15,785 nt of DNA from JAKAWM01 sp049966695 (lineage in GTDB: Bacteria > Actinomycetota > Acidimicrobiia > Acidimicrobiales > Palsa-688): assembly GCA_049966695.1 (NCBI GenBank), contig JBMFUG010000066.1, forward strand, positions 1 to 15,785, read 5' to 3'. A program made the position numbers and the translations under genes. The notes beneath the pieces are model-generated. The model did not search any database. It was given only the letters and a program-made list of their open reading frames with translations, and had not been told where the DNA came from. Every line of letters starts with the position of its first letter. Position 1 is the first letter of the stretch. This document shows, one piece after another, positions 1 through 6,504 of the stretch.

Positions 1-2
1 CT

Positions 3-344
3 TTTGGCATCGAGGGCGCGCCCCTGGTCGACGTCGCCTATGGCGGCACAACCTGGTTGGGGGTAAGCGGGCGAGGCGACTTGGCCTCACAACGCTGGCC
101 AGCCGAGGTAGGTGGGACAGCGGGCGCGTTGGCTGTGCCTGTGGGCCTGTGGACCTCCGACGACGCGGGCGCCACCTGGCAGCAACTTGACCCCCTTGTC
201 CAGGCATTCAGCGGCCTCCTGTACGCTCAAGCGACCCAGGCCGTCTACGTCGGCCAAGACGCCGTCGTCGTGGGGACTTTGGACGGCCAACTGGCAGTGT
301 GGGTAGGGACGCCGTCGAGCACTAAAGCCCCGGCCTCGTCCTGA
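3..344 (+). CDS. C-terminal end of a protein with an Asp-box (BNR) repeat; 5' end outside window
   Basis: An open frame enters at the left edge (codons in phase from position 3) and runs 113 codons to a TGA at 342-344. A TTG at 57 could be read as a start, but coding-like sequence continues upstream of it to the edge (FGIEGAPLVDVAYGG), so I treat this as the tail of a longer gene. Residues SDDAGATW, at about 166-189, fit the Asp-box pattern S-x-D-x-G-x-x-W found in sialidase-like and photosystem-assembly-type beta-propellers. The next segment, ending in VVVGTLDGQLAVW, looks like propeller blade strands. The protein is probably an extracytoplasmic beta-propeller, but with only the last blades visible no enzyme activity can be assigned. 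It converges on the helicase gene across 47 bp, in which I see no clear hairpin. Confidence 0.6.
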   Translation, partial: FGIEGAPLVDVAYGGTTWLGVSGRGDLASQRWPAEVGGTAGALAVPVGLWTSDDAGATWQQLDPLVQAFSGLLYAQATQAVYVGQDAVVVGTLDGQLAVWVGTPSSTKAPASS

Positions 345-391
345 CATGTCCACCGAAGCGGACGACCACCGTTCCGGGCTAACTTCGCACG

Positions 392-2389
392 TCACGCCTT
401 GGTGGTAACGGAGCGCAGGAAAGCTTCCACCTCGGCTCGGTCGCGAGTGCGGCGCATTGGCGGCAACGCCCCAACCAGTTGCCAACGGTAACGAGCCTTG
501 CCCAAACGGCGGTCGAGCACGGCTACGACTCCCCGGTCTGACTTGCACCGCACGAGGCGCCCAGCGCCCTGTGCCAGCAACGTGGCCGCTCTGGGGAGGT
601 CGATGAGCTCGAAAGCACGCGCTCCCAAGCGCGTGCGCCGAGCCTGCAACAACGGGTCGTCCGGGCGGGGGAAGGGGATCCGGTCTATGGTCACGAGCGA
701 GAGCGACGCCCCAGGGACGTCCAATCCCTGCCAAAAACCCATCGTCGCGAACAAGCACGAGTGCTCCTCGGCGCTGAACTTTGCGACCAACTTTGGCTTG
801 GGCAGGTCGGACTGGCTGAGGACCGGCCACTTCACGCGCTGGCGCACCGCTGCTGCGGCAGCCTCGGTGGCACGCCAGCTCGTGAAAAGAGCCAGTGTCC
901 GCCCACCAGCTGCTTCAATAAGGGCAACCAGCTCGTCGTGCATTGCCTTCTCGAAGCCAGGTGAACGGGGGTCGGGCAAGTGCAGCGGGCAGTAAAGGAG
1001 GGCCTGCTGTTTGTAAGCGAAGGGGCTGCCGACATCGCGCTCGTCAAAGGTGCCTGGCGCCAGCCCAAGACGTTGCCCCAAACGCGGCGGCACTGTGGCG
1101 CTGGTGAGGACAGCCGTAGGCCCTTCCGCTGAGCCCTCTGGTTGCCACAAGCGCTCCCGCAAAAGCTGGCCGACGTCGACCGGGGCTGTACGCACTACAG
1201 GAGCCCGCTCGGGCCCTTCTACCCACGCTACCTGGTCCTCTGGCAAGTCGAGCACAATGCCCAGGTCCCCGGCCAGCTGCGTCGCCGACCGCTGGGCCCG
1301 CAGCAGGCGGGCCTGGGCGTCGCCGTTGCCAGGACTTAGCTCACGTAGCGCCGAGCGGAGCTGGTCCAAGACACCGTTGGTGCGTTCCCGAGCCGCCAAG
1401 AGCGCGTCAGCTAGCACCTCGCTACCCGCTTCGCCAAGCCTCCTCGGGAGCGCCTTGTCCCTGTGCAAGACAAGCGCAGCTCCAAGACGGCCTGCGGCCT
1501 CGCCCAAGGCGTCAGCCGTCTCTGCACTTATTAGCTGACGGGACGCCCTAGCCAGGCCACCCAACCGGCCCGCCCCAAGTTCTATGCCAAAGGCAGCGCT
1601 TACGATGTCTTCAAGCTCGTGCGCTTCGTCGAACACCACCACGTCGTGCGGGGGGAGGAGCTCTGCTCCCTCCCCGAGAGCCAGGTAGGCGGCGTACAGG
1701 TGCGTGTTGACCACCACGACGTCCGCCTCTTCCGCTCGACGCCGGGCTGCCTCAGTAAAGCACGCCTTTGCGGCAGGGCACTCAGAAGCCCCTGGGCATT
1801 CACGCGAGCTGACGCTCACCTGCGCCCATGCGAGGGCGCTCGGCTCCCAGGGCAGCTCTGCCCGGTCACCTTCGGCAGCCTTGGCTGCCCAGTCGACGAG
1901 CCTGTGCACCTCGCGCGCCACAGCGCCCAACTGGCCAGGCCGCAGATCCTCTGGGGGCCCTGCCGGAGAAGTCGAGCTCAGGTACCCGAGCTCACCTAGC
2001 TCGAGCTGCTGGCCCCCTCGGCTTATTTCGGCGACCCGTTGCGCGCAGATGTAATTGGAACGGCCTTTCAGCACCGCAAAACTGGCCCGCGTCCCAGCGA
2101 ACTTGGCCAGGTGCGGAAGGTCACGGCGGGCCAACTGGTCCTGCAAAGCCTTCGTCGCGGTCGCCACCACGACCCGGGCACCCATAGCGAGGGCCGGTAC
2201 AAGGTAGGCGAGGCTCTTGCCTGTCCCTGTGCCAGCCTGCACGACCAAATGACGGCGCAAAGCAATCGCCCGCGCCACCGCCGAGGCCATGGCAAGCTGC
2301 TCTGGCCGGTCCTCATGGCTTGGCAAACGTGCCGTCACCCGGCCCAGAGCTCGCTCCACCAAGTCCTCGGGCAGCTCGCCAGTTGTCAT
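392..2389 (-). CDS. dinG: DinG/XPD-family ATP-dependent DNA helicase with Fe-S cysteines
   Basis: This 665-residue superfamily 2 helicase belongs to the DinG/XPD group, which unwinds DNA 5'-3' and is linked to repair and R-loop removal. Visible motifs are Walker A GTGTGKS (residues 53-59), motif Ia around VVATATKALQDQL, the DEAH box (254-257, FDEAHELED) and motif VI QGAGRLVR (607-614). Cys115, Cys198, Cys204 and Cys210 lie between Walker A and the DEAH box, where family members hold a [4Fe-4S] cluster. There is no N-terminal exonuclease domain, unlike Firmicute DinG, so the length is typical of actinobacterial homologues. The ATG at 2389-2387 has no good Shine-Dalgarno; a TAGGGT box ends 8 nt before it. 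It follows rnhB by 145 bp on the same strand, so it may have its own promoter. The family is certain; the symbol dinG rather than yoaA is by convention. Confidence 0.92.
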   Translation of the reverse strand: MTTGELPEDLVERALGRVTARLPSHEDRPEQLAMASAVARAIALRRHLVVQAGTGTGKSLAYLVPALAMGARVVVATATKALQDQLARRDLPHLAKFAGTRASFAVLKGRSNYICAQRVAEISRGGQQLELGELGYLSSTSPAGPPEDLRPGQLGAVAREVHRLVDWAAKAAEGDRAELPWEPSALAWAQVSVSSRECPGASECPAAKACFTEAARRRAEEADVVVVNTHLYAAYLALGEGAELLPPHDVVVFDEAHELEDIVSAAFGIELGAGRLGGLARASRQLISAETADALGEAAGRLGAALVLHRDKALPRRLGEAGSEVLADALLAARERTNGVLDQLRSALRELSPGNGDAQARLLRAQRSATQLAGDLGIVLDLPEDQVAWVEGPERAPVVRTAPVDVGQLLRERLWQPEGSAEGPTAVLTSATVPPRLGQRLGLAPGTFDERDVGSPFAYKQQALLYCPLHLPDPRSPGFEKAMHDELVALIEAAGGRTLALFTSWRATEAAAAAVRQRVKWPVLSQSDLPKPKLVAKFSAEEHSCLFATMGFWQGLDVPGASLSLVTIDRIPFPRPDDPLLQARRTRLGARAFELIDLPRAATLLAQGAGRLVRCKSDRGVVAVLDRRLGKARYRWQLVGALPPMRRTRDRAEVEAFLRSVTTKA

Positions 2390-2397
2390 AACGGGCG

Positions 2398-2403
2398 ACC
2401 CTA
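2398..2403 (-). promoter_or_regulatory. Candidate -10 box (TAGGGT) before the helicase gene
   Basis: TAGGGT on the minus strand ends 8 nt upstream of the helicase ATG at 2389. The preceding 145-bp gap after rnhB leaves room for a separate promoter. AGGG within it could also pass as a weak Shine-Dalgarno. Confidence 0.3.
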
Positions 2404-2534
2404 GGCGCCATCAGAGCCCTCTGTGAGCGCGGGCGAAAGGCGGCGCCTCAAGCCCAGCCCACCAGTGTGCTCGCACCTCCCCCACGCGTCGGGCCTTGCG
2501 GCTGGCCCTCTGCCAACGCTGCCCGCCCAATGCG

Positions 2535-3197
2535 CTAGGCCGTCGTTGCAGGGCTCCTGTGCAGGCGCAGGTCCCAACTTAGGATTTCCATGAACGCCCA
2601 GCTGCGGCGGTGGACAGCTGATGGGCCATAAGCCTGCAAGGCCATCTTGTGGCGCCAGCACGGGTAACCCTTGTTGCCTTGGAACCAATAAGGCGGGTAG
2701 TAGCGAGCCAGCTCGCGCATTTCCCTGTCCCTGGTGACCTTTGCCAAAATGGAAGCAGAAGCAATAGAAAGGCTGCTGGCGTCGCCGTGCACGATCAGCA
2801 CTGTGTTGCCTGTACCGGCAAAGTCCCATTTCCCGTCCACCAGGACGAGATCGGGCACCAGCCCGAGCGCAAGGAGCGCTCTTTGGGCCGCCAGGCGCTG
2901 GGCGTCTGCCATACCGAGCGCATCGCATTCCGCATGGGTCGCAGCACCAACCGACCAAGCCCGGCACCAACCAGCCACCCTGTCGAAAAGCTTCTCACGG
3001 CTTTTTTCGGTCAGCATTTTCGAATCGCGCACGCCGTAGACTCGACGGTCCTCGGGCAGCACCGCGGCCCCGACCATGAGCGGCCCTGCCCAAGCCCCCC
3101 GGCCCACCTCGTCAAGCCCCACTACGACGTCGTGGCCGGCAGCCCAAGCACCCCGCTCAACGGCCAGAGTCGGCGCCGGGCCATAAGCACCCTTCAC
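2535..3197 (-). CDS. rnhB: Ribonuclease HII
   Basis: This enzyme hydrolyses the RNA strand of RNA-DNA hybrids and removes ribonucleotides misinserted in DNA. From the GTG at 3197-3195 it has 220 residues. The four metal-binding acids are visible: Asp29-Glu30 in GLDEVGRGAWAGP, Asp121 in LVDGKWDF, and Asp157 in SILAKVTRDREM. DSKML (58-62) and GNKGYP (174-179) are also family signatures. The reading frame stays open to 3287 and contains an earlier start, but that would overlap the end of rpiB and add 30 residues with no homology. The GTG sits 10 nt after the rpiB stop, with AGG about 10 nt before it, and gives the usual family N-terminus. The short gap suggests co-transcription with rpiB. No residue looks wrong. 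Confidence 0.94.
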   Translation of the reverse strand: MKGAYGPAPTLAVERGAWAAGHDVVVGLDEVGRGAWAGPLMVGAAVLPEDRRVYGVRDSKMLTEKSREKLFDRVAGWCRAWSVGAATHAECDALGMADAQRLAAQRALLALGLVPDLVLVDGKWDFAGTGNTVLIVHGDASSLSIASASILAKVTRDREMRELARYYPPYWFQGNKGYPCWRHKMALQAYGPSAVHRRSWAFMEILSWDLRLHRSPATTA

Positions 3198-3207
3198 TGG
3201 CCAGTAC

Positions 3208-3615
3208 CTAGCCGAGCAACGCGATCTGGCCGGCTTCAGAAGGCTCTGCAGCGGTACGGAGGAAAATGTCCAGCAGTTCACGCCCAAGTTCTACTGTCGT
3301 CAACCTGAGGCTGAGAGCGAGCACGTTGGCATCGTTCCACCGCCGGGCGCCGCGCGCCGTCTCCGCGTCAACGCACAGTGCAGCCCGCGCACCGGGCACT
3401 TTGTTCGCGGCCATAGCCACTCCCGTCCCGGTGAAGCAACAGACCACGCCCACGTCGGCCAAGCCGCTCGCAACCGACTCCCCCACCGCCTTCCCCGCCT
3501 CAGCCCACGGCAAGGGGTCGGCCACAGGGAGCACTTCGTGACCGAGCAGGGCAAGGTCCCTTTTAAGCTCTTCGGTCACCAAAGTGCGCTCATCAGTCCC
3601 AAAGGCAACCTTCAT
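3208..3615 (-). CDS. rpiB: RpiB/LacA/LacB-family sugar-phosphate isomerase, divergent
   Basis: This 135-residue protein belongs to the family of ribose-5-phosphate isomerase B, which interconverts ribose 5-phosphate and ribulose 5-phosphate in the pentose phosphate pathway. MKVAFGTDE at the N-terminus, the anion-hole loop CFTGTGVAMAANKVPG (60-75), ALC-DAETAR (79-88) and NDANVLAL (94-101) identify it. Cys60 takes the place of the catalytic Cys of E. coli-type enzymes. Two conserved features are changed: the DH of the usual GxDHxG is DE (TDERT, 7-11), and the GGRHxxR phosphate-binding tail is absent. Its substrate may therefore differ; actinobacteria have a recognised RpiB-like subfamily that may account for this. 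The frame is open back to 3756, but the ATG at 3615-3613 starts the domain exactly. That ATG has no Shine-Dalgarno; TAGCCT ends 7 nt upstream. First gene of the rpiB-rnhB group. Confidence 0.82.
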   Translation of the reverse strand: MKVAFGTDERTLVTEELKRDLALLGHEVLPVADPLPWAEAGKAVGESVASGLADVGVVCCFTGTGVAMAANKVPGARAALCVDAETARGARRWNDANVLALSLRLTTVELGRELLDIFLRTAAEPSEAGQIALLG

Positions 3616-3622
3616 TACCCGC

Positions 3623-3628
3623 AGGCTA
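3623..3628 (-). promoter_or_regulatory. Candidate -10 box (TAGCCT) of a leaderless rpiB transcript
   Basis: On the minus strand TAGCCT fits TAnnnT and ends 7 nt before the rpiB ATG (3615). No purine-rich Shine-Dalgarno lies between them. The best -35-like hexamer upstream is only weak (TTGCGC, 15-bp spacer), which is common for leaderless promoters. Similar boxes precede the helicase, cofC and glycosyltransferase genes. Confidence 0.4.
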
Positions 3629-3705
3629 GCGCGTGCTTGTTTGGCGCAAGTGGCTCGCGCTCCCCAAGACGTGCAGCCCCTCAGCCTTCGCCCTCCACAG
3701 GGTTT

Positions 3706-3733
3706 AGGAAGCCGTGACATGGAAAGGAAGCCG
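3706..3733. repeat. Two direct copies of AGGAAGCCG in the rpiB-cofC divergent region
   Basis: AGGAAGCCG occurs at 3706-3714 and again at 3725-3733, a 19-bp step. Both copies are followed by GACAT, after an extra T in the first copy. The block lies between the divergent starts of rpiB and cofC, just upstream of a TTGACC hexamer. This could be an operator for one or both genes, or chance. Low confidence in function; the repeat itself is plain. Confidence 0.35.
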
Positions 3734-3737
3734 ACAT

Positions 3738-3769
3738 TTGACCAGACCGTACCCACATCTGTTTAGGAT
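3738..3769 (+). promoter_or_regulatory. Candidate cofC promoter with TAGGAT box 6 nt before the GTG
   Basis: TTGACC lies at 3738-3743 and TAGGAT at 3764-3769. The GTG of cofC begins 6 nt after TAGGAT, which would put transcription initiation at the start codon, as in leaderless actinobacterial mRNAs. The 20-bp spacer is longer than the ideal 17. The same bases (AGGATGG) could instead act as a Shine-Dalgarno, so the two readings compete. Confidence 0.4.
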
Positions 3770-3775
3770 GGCCCC

Positions 3776-4420
3776 GTGAAGGCCGCGGTGGTCATCCCCG
3801 TAAAGGCGTTCACCGAGGCCAAGCTCCGCCTGGCCCCGGTACTCTCGCCCGAAGAGCGCCACCGACTGGCAAAGGAGATGGCAACCCGCGTACTGCGAGC
3901 GTGCAAACCCCTACCAGCTGTAGTCGTTTGCAACGATACCGAAGTGGCCGAGTGGGCGAGCGGCCTCGGGGCTCGGGCCCTGCCCGAGCCCGAGCTGGGC
4001 CTGAACGGGGCAGTAAGCGCCGCCGTCTTGGAACTGGCAGGAGAGGGCTATGAAAGATTGGTGATAGCGCACTCCGACCTACCCCTCGCCACGTCCTTCA
4101 CCTGGTTGGCAGAGCTAGAAGGCATCGTCCTCGTACCCGACCGGAGAGCTGACGGGACCAACGTCATAAGCATCCCGGCCAACACCGGCTTCCGGTTTTC
4201 TTACGGCCCTGGGTCGTTCGCTCGGCATTACCAAGAGGCTCTGCGCACTGGCCTGAAGCTACGGGCTGTACACGACCCCGACCTCAGCTGGGACGTGGAC
4301 ACCGTCGAGGATATGCAGATCTTGCGTAAGGCGAAAAACTCCGAAGCCCTCAGAAACCCCTGGCCCCAGAACTACTCGGAGGGCAAAGCCCTCCGAGTAG
4401 GCTTTTCGGGTACCCGTTAA
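3776..4420 (+). CDS. cofC: CofC/FbiD: phospho-substrate guanylyltransferase of coenzyme F420 biosynthesis
   Basis: This 214-residue enzyme transfers GMP from GTP to 2-phospho-L-lactate (CofC), or to phosphoenolpyruvate as in the actinobacterial FbiD, giving the activated three-carbon unit of coenzyme F420. The signature IPVKAFTEAKLRL (residues 7-19) is the nucleotide-binding loop of the GT-A fold. HSDLPLA (98-104), DGTNVI (126-131), NTGFRFSYGPGSF (136-148) and WDVDTVEDM (172-180) follow in the usual order. The GTG at 3776 is the first start in frame; the ATG at 3768 is out of frame and stops after three codons. The normal fold ends near DVDTVED; the last 30 or so residues are a tail. The final 17 codons contain a perfect hairpin terminator, so the tail is probably read-through of the terminator and has no function of its own. 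Which three-carbon substrate it uses cannot be told from sequence alone. Confidence 0.9.
   Translation: MKAAVVIPVKAFTEAKLRLAPVLSPEERHRLAKEMATRVLRACKPLPAVVVCNDTEVAEWASGLGARALPEPELGLNGAVSAAVLELAGEGYERLVIAHSDLPLATSFTWLAELEGIVLVPDRRADGTNVISIPANTGFRFSYGPGSFARHYQEALRTGLKLRAVHDPDLSWDVDTVEDMQILRKAKNSEALRNPWPQNYSEGKALRVGFSGTR
4372..4410 (+). terminator. Intrinsic terminator overlapping the 3' end of cofC
   Basis: A perfect 13-bp stem pairs CTACTCGGAGGGC (4372-4384) with GCCCTCCGAGTAG (4388-4400) around an AAA loop, followed by GCTTTTCGGG. The hairpin lies inside the reading frame; the TAA is at 4418-4420. It should end cofC transcription. The tail has only four T residues, so it is a moderate U-tract with a very strong stem. 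It may also block transcripts from the convergent HU gene. Confidence 0.85.
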
Positions 4421-4439
4421 GAGACTTCCTCAGCAAGAC

Positions 4440-4976
4440 TTATTTCTTTGTTGCTTTGGCGGTTGACCTGGTGGCCTTGGCTGCAGTAGCCGACTTGTTC
4501 GCCGGTGCGGTCTTCTTGGCCGCCCCGGCCTTGGTTGCAACAGCCTTGTTGGGGCCAGCCTGCACTGCCCTCGCCGAAGCAGATTTCTTGAGCGCTGCAG
4601 GGACCTGCTTTGCCGTCGCCTTGGCCGGGGCAACTTTCACTGCCTTGGCAGCGCTGGCCTTGGCGGCCTTTGCCTGCGCCGTCTTCTTGGCCGCAGACTT
4701 CTTCGAATTGAGCTCTTCCTTGAGACCGGCAGCCGCACTGAAGCGGATGCCCTTCGAAGCAGGGATCTTCACGGGGTCACCGGTTCGCGGGTTGCGACCG
4801 GTACGGGCCTTGTGAGCGGTCGGGCTAAAGCTGCCGAACCCGTAGATCGTCACCTTGTTGCCAGCCTTCACTTGCGAGCTCACCGTGCTCGTAAACGCGT
4901 CCACAGCTTCGCCGGCCTCTCTGCGGCCAAGACCAGTGGTACTGGCTATCTCTTCTACTAGTTGGGATCTGTTCAC
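4440..4976 (-). CDS. hup: HU-family DNA-binding protein with Lys/Ala-rich C-terminal tail (HupB/MDP1-like)
   Basis: This nucleoid-associated protein has 178 residues from the GTG at 4976-4974. Residues 1-90 are a complete HU domain: NRSQLVEEIASTTGL dimerisation helices, then the signature GFGSFSPTAHKARTGRNP (46-63) and TGDPVKIPASKGIRFSAA at the DNA-binding arm and C-terminal strand. Residues 91-178 are a low-complexity tail of Lys, Ala, Thr and Ser with AAK and KA repeats, like histone H1 and mycobacterial HupB. Such tails bind DNA without sequence preference and help compact the nucleoid. An upstream frame extends to 5243 but is not HU-like. The GTG has a strong AGGAGGT Shine-Dalgarno and a consensus-like promoter, so high expression is likely. 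It converges on cofC with 19 bp between stop codons. Confidence 0.93.
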   Translation of the reverse strand: MNRSQLVEEIASTTGLGRREAGEAVDAFTSTVSSQVKAGNKVTIYGFGSFSPTAHKARTGRNPRTGDPVKIPASKGIRFSAAAGLKEELNSKKSAAKKTAQAKAAKASAAKAVKVAPAKATAKQVPAALKKSASARAVQAGPNKAVATKAGAAKKTAPANKSATAAKATRSTAKATKK

Positions 4977-4979
4977 GCC

Positions 4980-4986
4980 ACCTCCT
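4980..4986 (-). promoter_or_regulatory. Shine-Dalgarno that fixes the HU start
   Basis: AGGAGGT on the minus strand lies 3 nt before the GTG at 4976. It supports this GTG over the far upstream in-frame starts and is the strongest ribosome-binding site in the left half of the window. Confidence 0.75.
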
Positions 4987-5031
4987 AGGCGTTCGGGGAA
5001 GTCGGCCGGGACTACCGGCTCTCTTGCACAC

Positions 5032-5060
5032 ATCAAAGACGTTCTTATGCCAAGAGTCAA
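5032..5060 (-). promoter_or_regulatory. Promoter of the HU gene
   Basis: Read on the minus strand: TTGACT (5060-5055), exactly 17 bp, then TTTGAT (5037-5032). These match five of six and four of six bases of the housekeeping sigma consensus. Transcription would start near 5025, leaving an untranslated leader of about 50 nt that carries the AGGAGGT. In the rest of the 292-bp gap (5061-5268) I see only the terminator of the upstream gene. Confidence 0.65.
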
Positions 5061-5241
5061 GTACCTTCGTGCCAACTGCCGGCTAACACTAGCCTCGCAG
5101 CCGGGGATCTGTAGCAAAGCTCGACAAAACTGCCATACCACATAAGCATCTTTTGCGGCCCAAGCCTTACCACTTGCAGCGGGGACCTTGCCACTAGCGC
5201 AAGCCGGCTGGGAGCCCAGCCAACCGAGGGCACCAGGCACC

Positions 5242-5272
5242 AAAAAACTAGGCGGCTCTTAGCAAAGCCTAG
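5242..5272 (-). terminator. Intrinsic terminator of the nucleotidyltransferase gene
   Basis: On the minus strand CTAGGC (5272-5267) pairs with GCCTAG (5253-5248) across a 13-nt loop and runs straight into six T residues (5247-5242). The stem begins within the TAG stop codon. The U-tract is strong, the stem short. Confidence 0.6.
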
Positions 5273-6285
5273 GCGGCGGGCTCGGCCGGCAGGCGTGCCC
5301 CGCTAAGCACGTCACCGGCTTGCACGACCCAACCGTCACCTAGGACCGAAAGGTCGTTCACGACGGCACCTGGTCCCACGACCACGTTGCGGCCCAGCAC
5401 AGATCCCTGCACCACCGCTTTGCTTCTCACATGGGCGCCGTCGAGAAGTACCGCGTCTCGCACGCTGGCGCCATCTTCTATACAGGCACCGGCATGCACG
5501 ACGCTGTTGGCAACGTAGCCGGTCTCGCTCTGGGTGGAAGCGCCAGACTTGCTCGGGCTGTTCACCAAACGCCCTTCACGACGTGCCCACGCGATGTTCG
5601 CCTCTAAGTACTTGGCGGGCGTGCCCATGTCGGTCCACAGGGCGTCGGAACCAAGCGCATAAAGAGCACCCGCCTCGACCAGAGCCGGGAAAACCTCGCG
5701 CTCGACCGATACCTTGCGGCCGATAGGGACACGCTCCAGGAAAGACGGCTCCAGCACGTAGATACCGGCATTGATCATGTTGGTCGGCGCCTGCCCACGA
5801 GGCGGCTTCTCAATAAAGGCCTGGACACGCCCAGAGGGGTCTACTGGCACAACTCCGAAAAATGACGGGTCTTCCACGGGCGTAAGAGCAATGCTCCCCT
5901 CGCCCCCACGCTCTTTGTGGAAGCGCACAAGTGCACCGACATCAATTTCTGTAAGCACGTCGCCGTTCACGACTACGAAGGTCTCCTCTGTTATACCCGC
6001 CTCGCTCGCTGCGAACGCGATCGCTCCAGCCGTGTCTAAAGGGCGCTCCTCAACGGCGTAACGAAGCTTGACACCGGCACAATGGCCGTCCGGGTAGGCG
6101 GCAATGAAAGCGTCGGGCTTGTAACCGAGCGACAGGACCACCTCTGTCACGCCATGCCCAGCCAGGTGCTCCACCACCCGCTCGATGACAGGGCGACCCG
6201 CGACCGGCAACATCTGCTTGGGAGCGAAATAGGTAAGCGGGCGCAGGCGCGTTCCCTCGCCCCCTACGAGCACCACCGCTCTCAT
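5269..6285 (-). CDS. Sugar-1-phosphate nucleotidyltransferase (mannose-1-phosphate guanylyltransferase-like)
   Basis: This 338-residue enzyme should make an NDP-sugar from a sugar 1-phosphate and NTP, supplying donors for envelope glycans. The N-terminal Rossmann-like domain has the signature GGEGTRLRPLT (8-18) with PKQMLPV (22-28), the uridine/guanosine-loop region LDTAGAI (83-89), the metal-binding Asp109 in VVNGDVLTEID, FIEKP (157-161), INAGIYVL (171-178) and WTDMGTP (217-223). Residues from about 245 to 330 are hexapeptide-like repeats (GACIEDGASVRDAVLLDGA) forming a left-handed beta-helix. This architecture is common in bacterial GDP-mannose pyrophosphorylase homologues, but base and sugar specificity cannot be read off, so I give no symbol. 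The ATG at 6285-6283 starts the fold exactly; no Shine-Dalgarno is visible. It is divergent from the glycosyltransferase gene across 219 bp. Confidence 0.85.
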   Translation of the reverse strand: MRAVVLVGGEGTRLRPLTYFAPKQMLPVAGRPVIERVVEHLAGHGVTEVVLSLGYKPDAFIAAYPDGHCAGVKLRYAVEERPLDTAGAIAFAASEAGITEETFVVVNGDVLTEIDVGALVRFHKERGGEGSIALTPVEDPSFFGVVPVDPSGRVQAFIEKPPRGQAPTNMINAGIYVLEPSFLERVPIGRKVSVEREVFPALVEAGALYALGSDALWTDMGTPAKYLEANIAWARREGRLVNSPSKSGASTQSETGYVANSVVHAGACIEDGASVRDAVLLDGAHVRSKAVVQGSVLGRNVVVGPGAVVNDLSVLGDGWVVQAGDVLSGARLPAEPAA

Positions 6286-6335
6286 AGCGCGACCGCGTTG
6301 CGTGCCATGGGAGCATCACAATAACGGCCCCGCAC

Positions 6336-6360
6336 GGCCAAAGCCAAACTGCTTTTGGCC
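6336..6360. repeat. Inverted repeat between nucleotidyltransferase and glycosyltransferase genes
   Basis: GGCCAAA at 6336-6342 is the reverse complement of TTTGGCC at 6354-6360, with an 11-nt gap and further partial pairing (GC with GC and one extra T). It lies in the divergent intergenic region, 51 bp upstream of the nucleotidyltransferase start, so it could be an operator or an mRNA hairpin. There is no direct evidence of function. Confidence 0.3.
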
Positions 6361-6490
6361 GCGCCGGCACAGGTGCGCCGAGGGCCTGGCACCCTTCACG
6401 CGACAGCGCCTCGGCTTTGCTGCAGGACTTGAAACGCTGGCCCGGCACGTCTCTTGTAGGCTCCTGTAGACGAAATCGGCCCGTGTCGTG

Positions 6491-6496
6491 TAGCGT
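6491..6496 (+). promoter_or_regulatory. Candidate -10 box (TAGCGT) before the glycosyltransferase start
   Basis: TAGCGT fits TAnnnT and ends 8 nt before the GTG at 6505. No Shine-Dalgarno is present between them. No convincing -35 hexamer lies 17 bp upstream. Confidence 0.3.
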
Positions 6497-6504
6497 TCCG
6501 TTAC

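Noticed and set aside
2403..2447. AGGCGCC/GGCGCCT inverted repeat between rnhB and the helicase gene
   Set aside because: Only 7 bp with a 31-nt loop in GC-rich DNA; likely chance.
2401..2970. 189-codon minus-strand frame overlapping rnhB, considered as a frameshifted extension
   Set aside because: rnhB is complete with all catalytic residues and a normal C-terminus, so there is no need for a frameshift.
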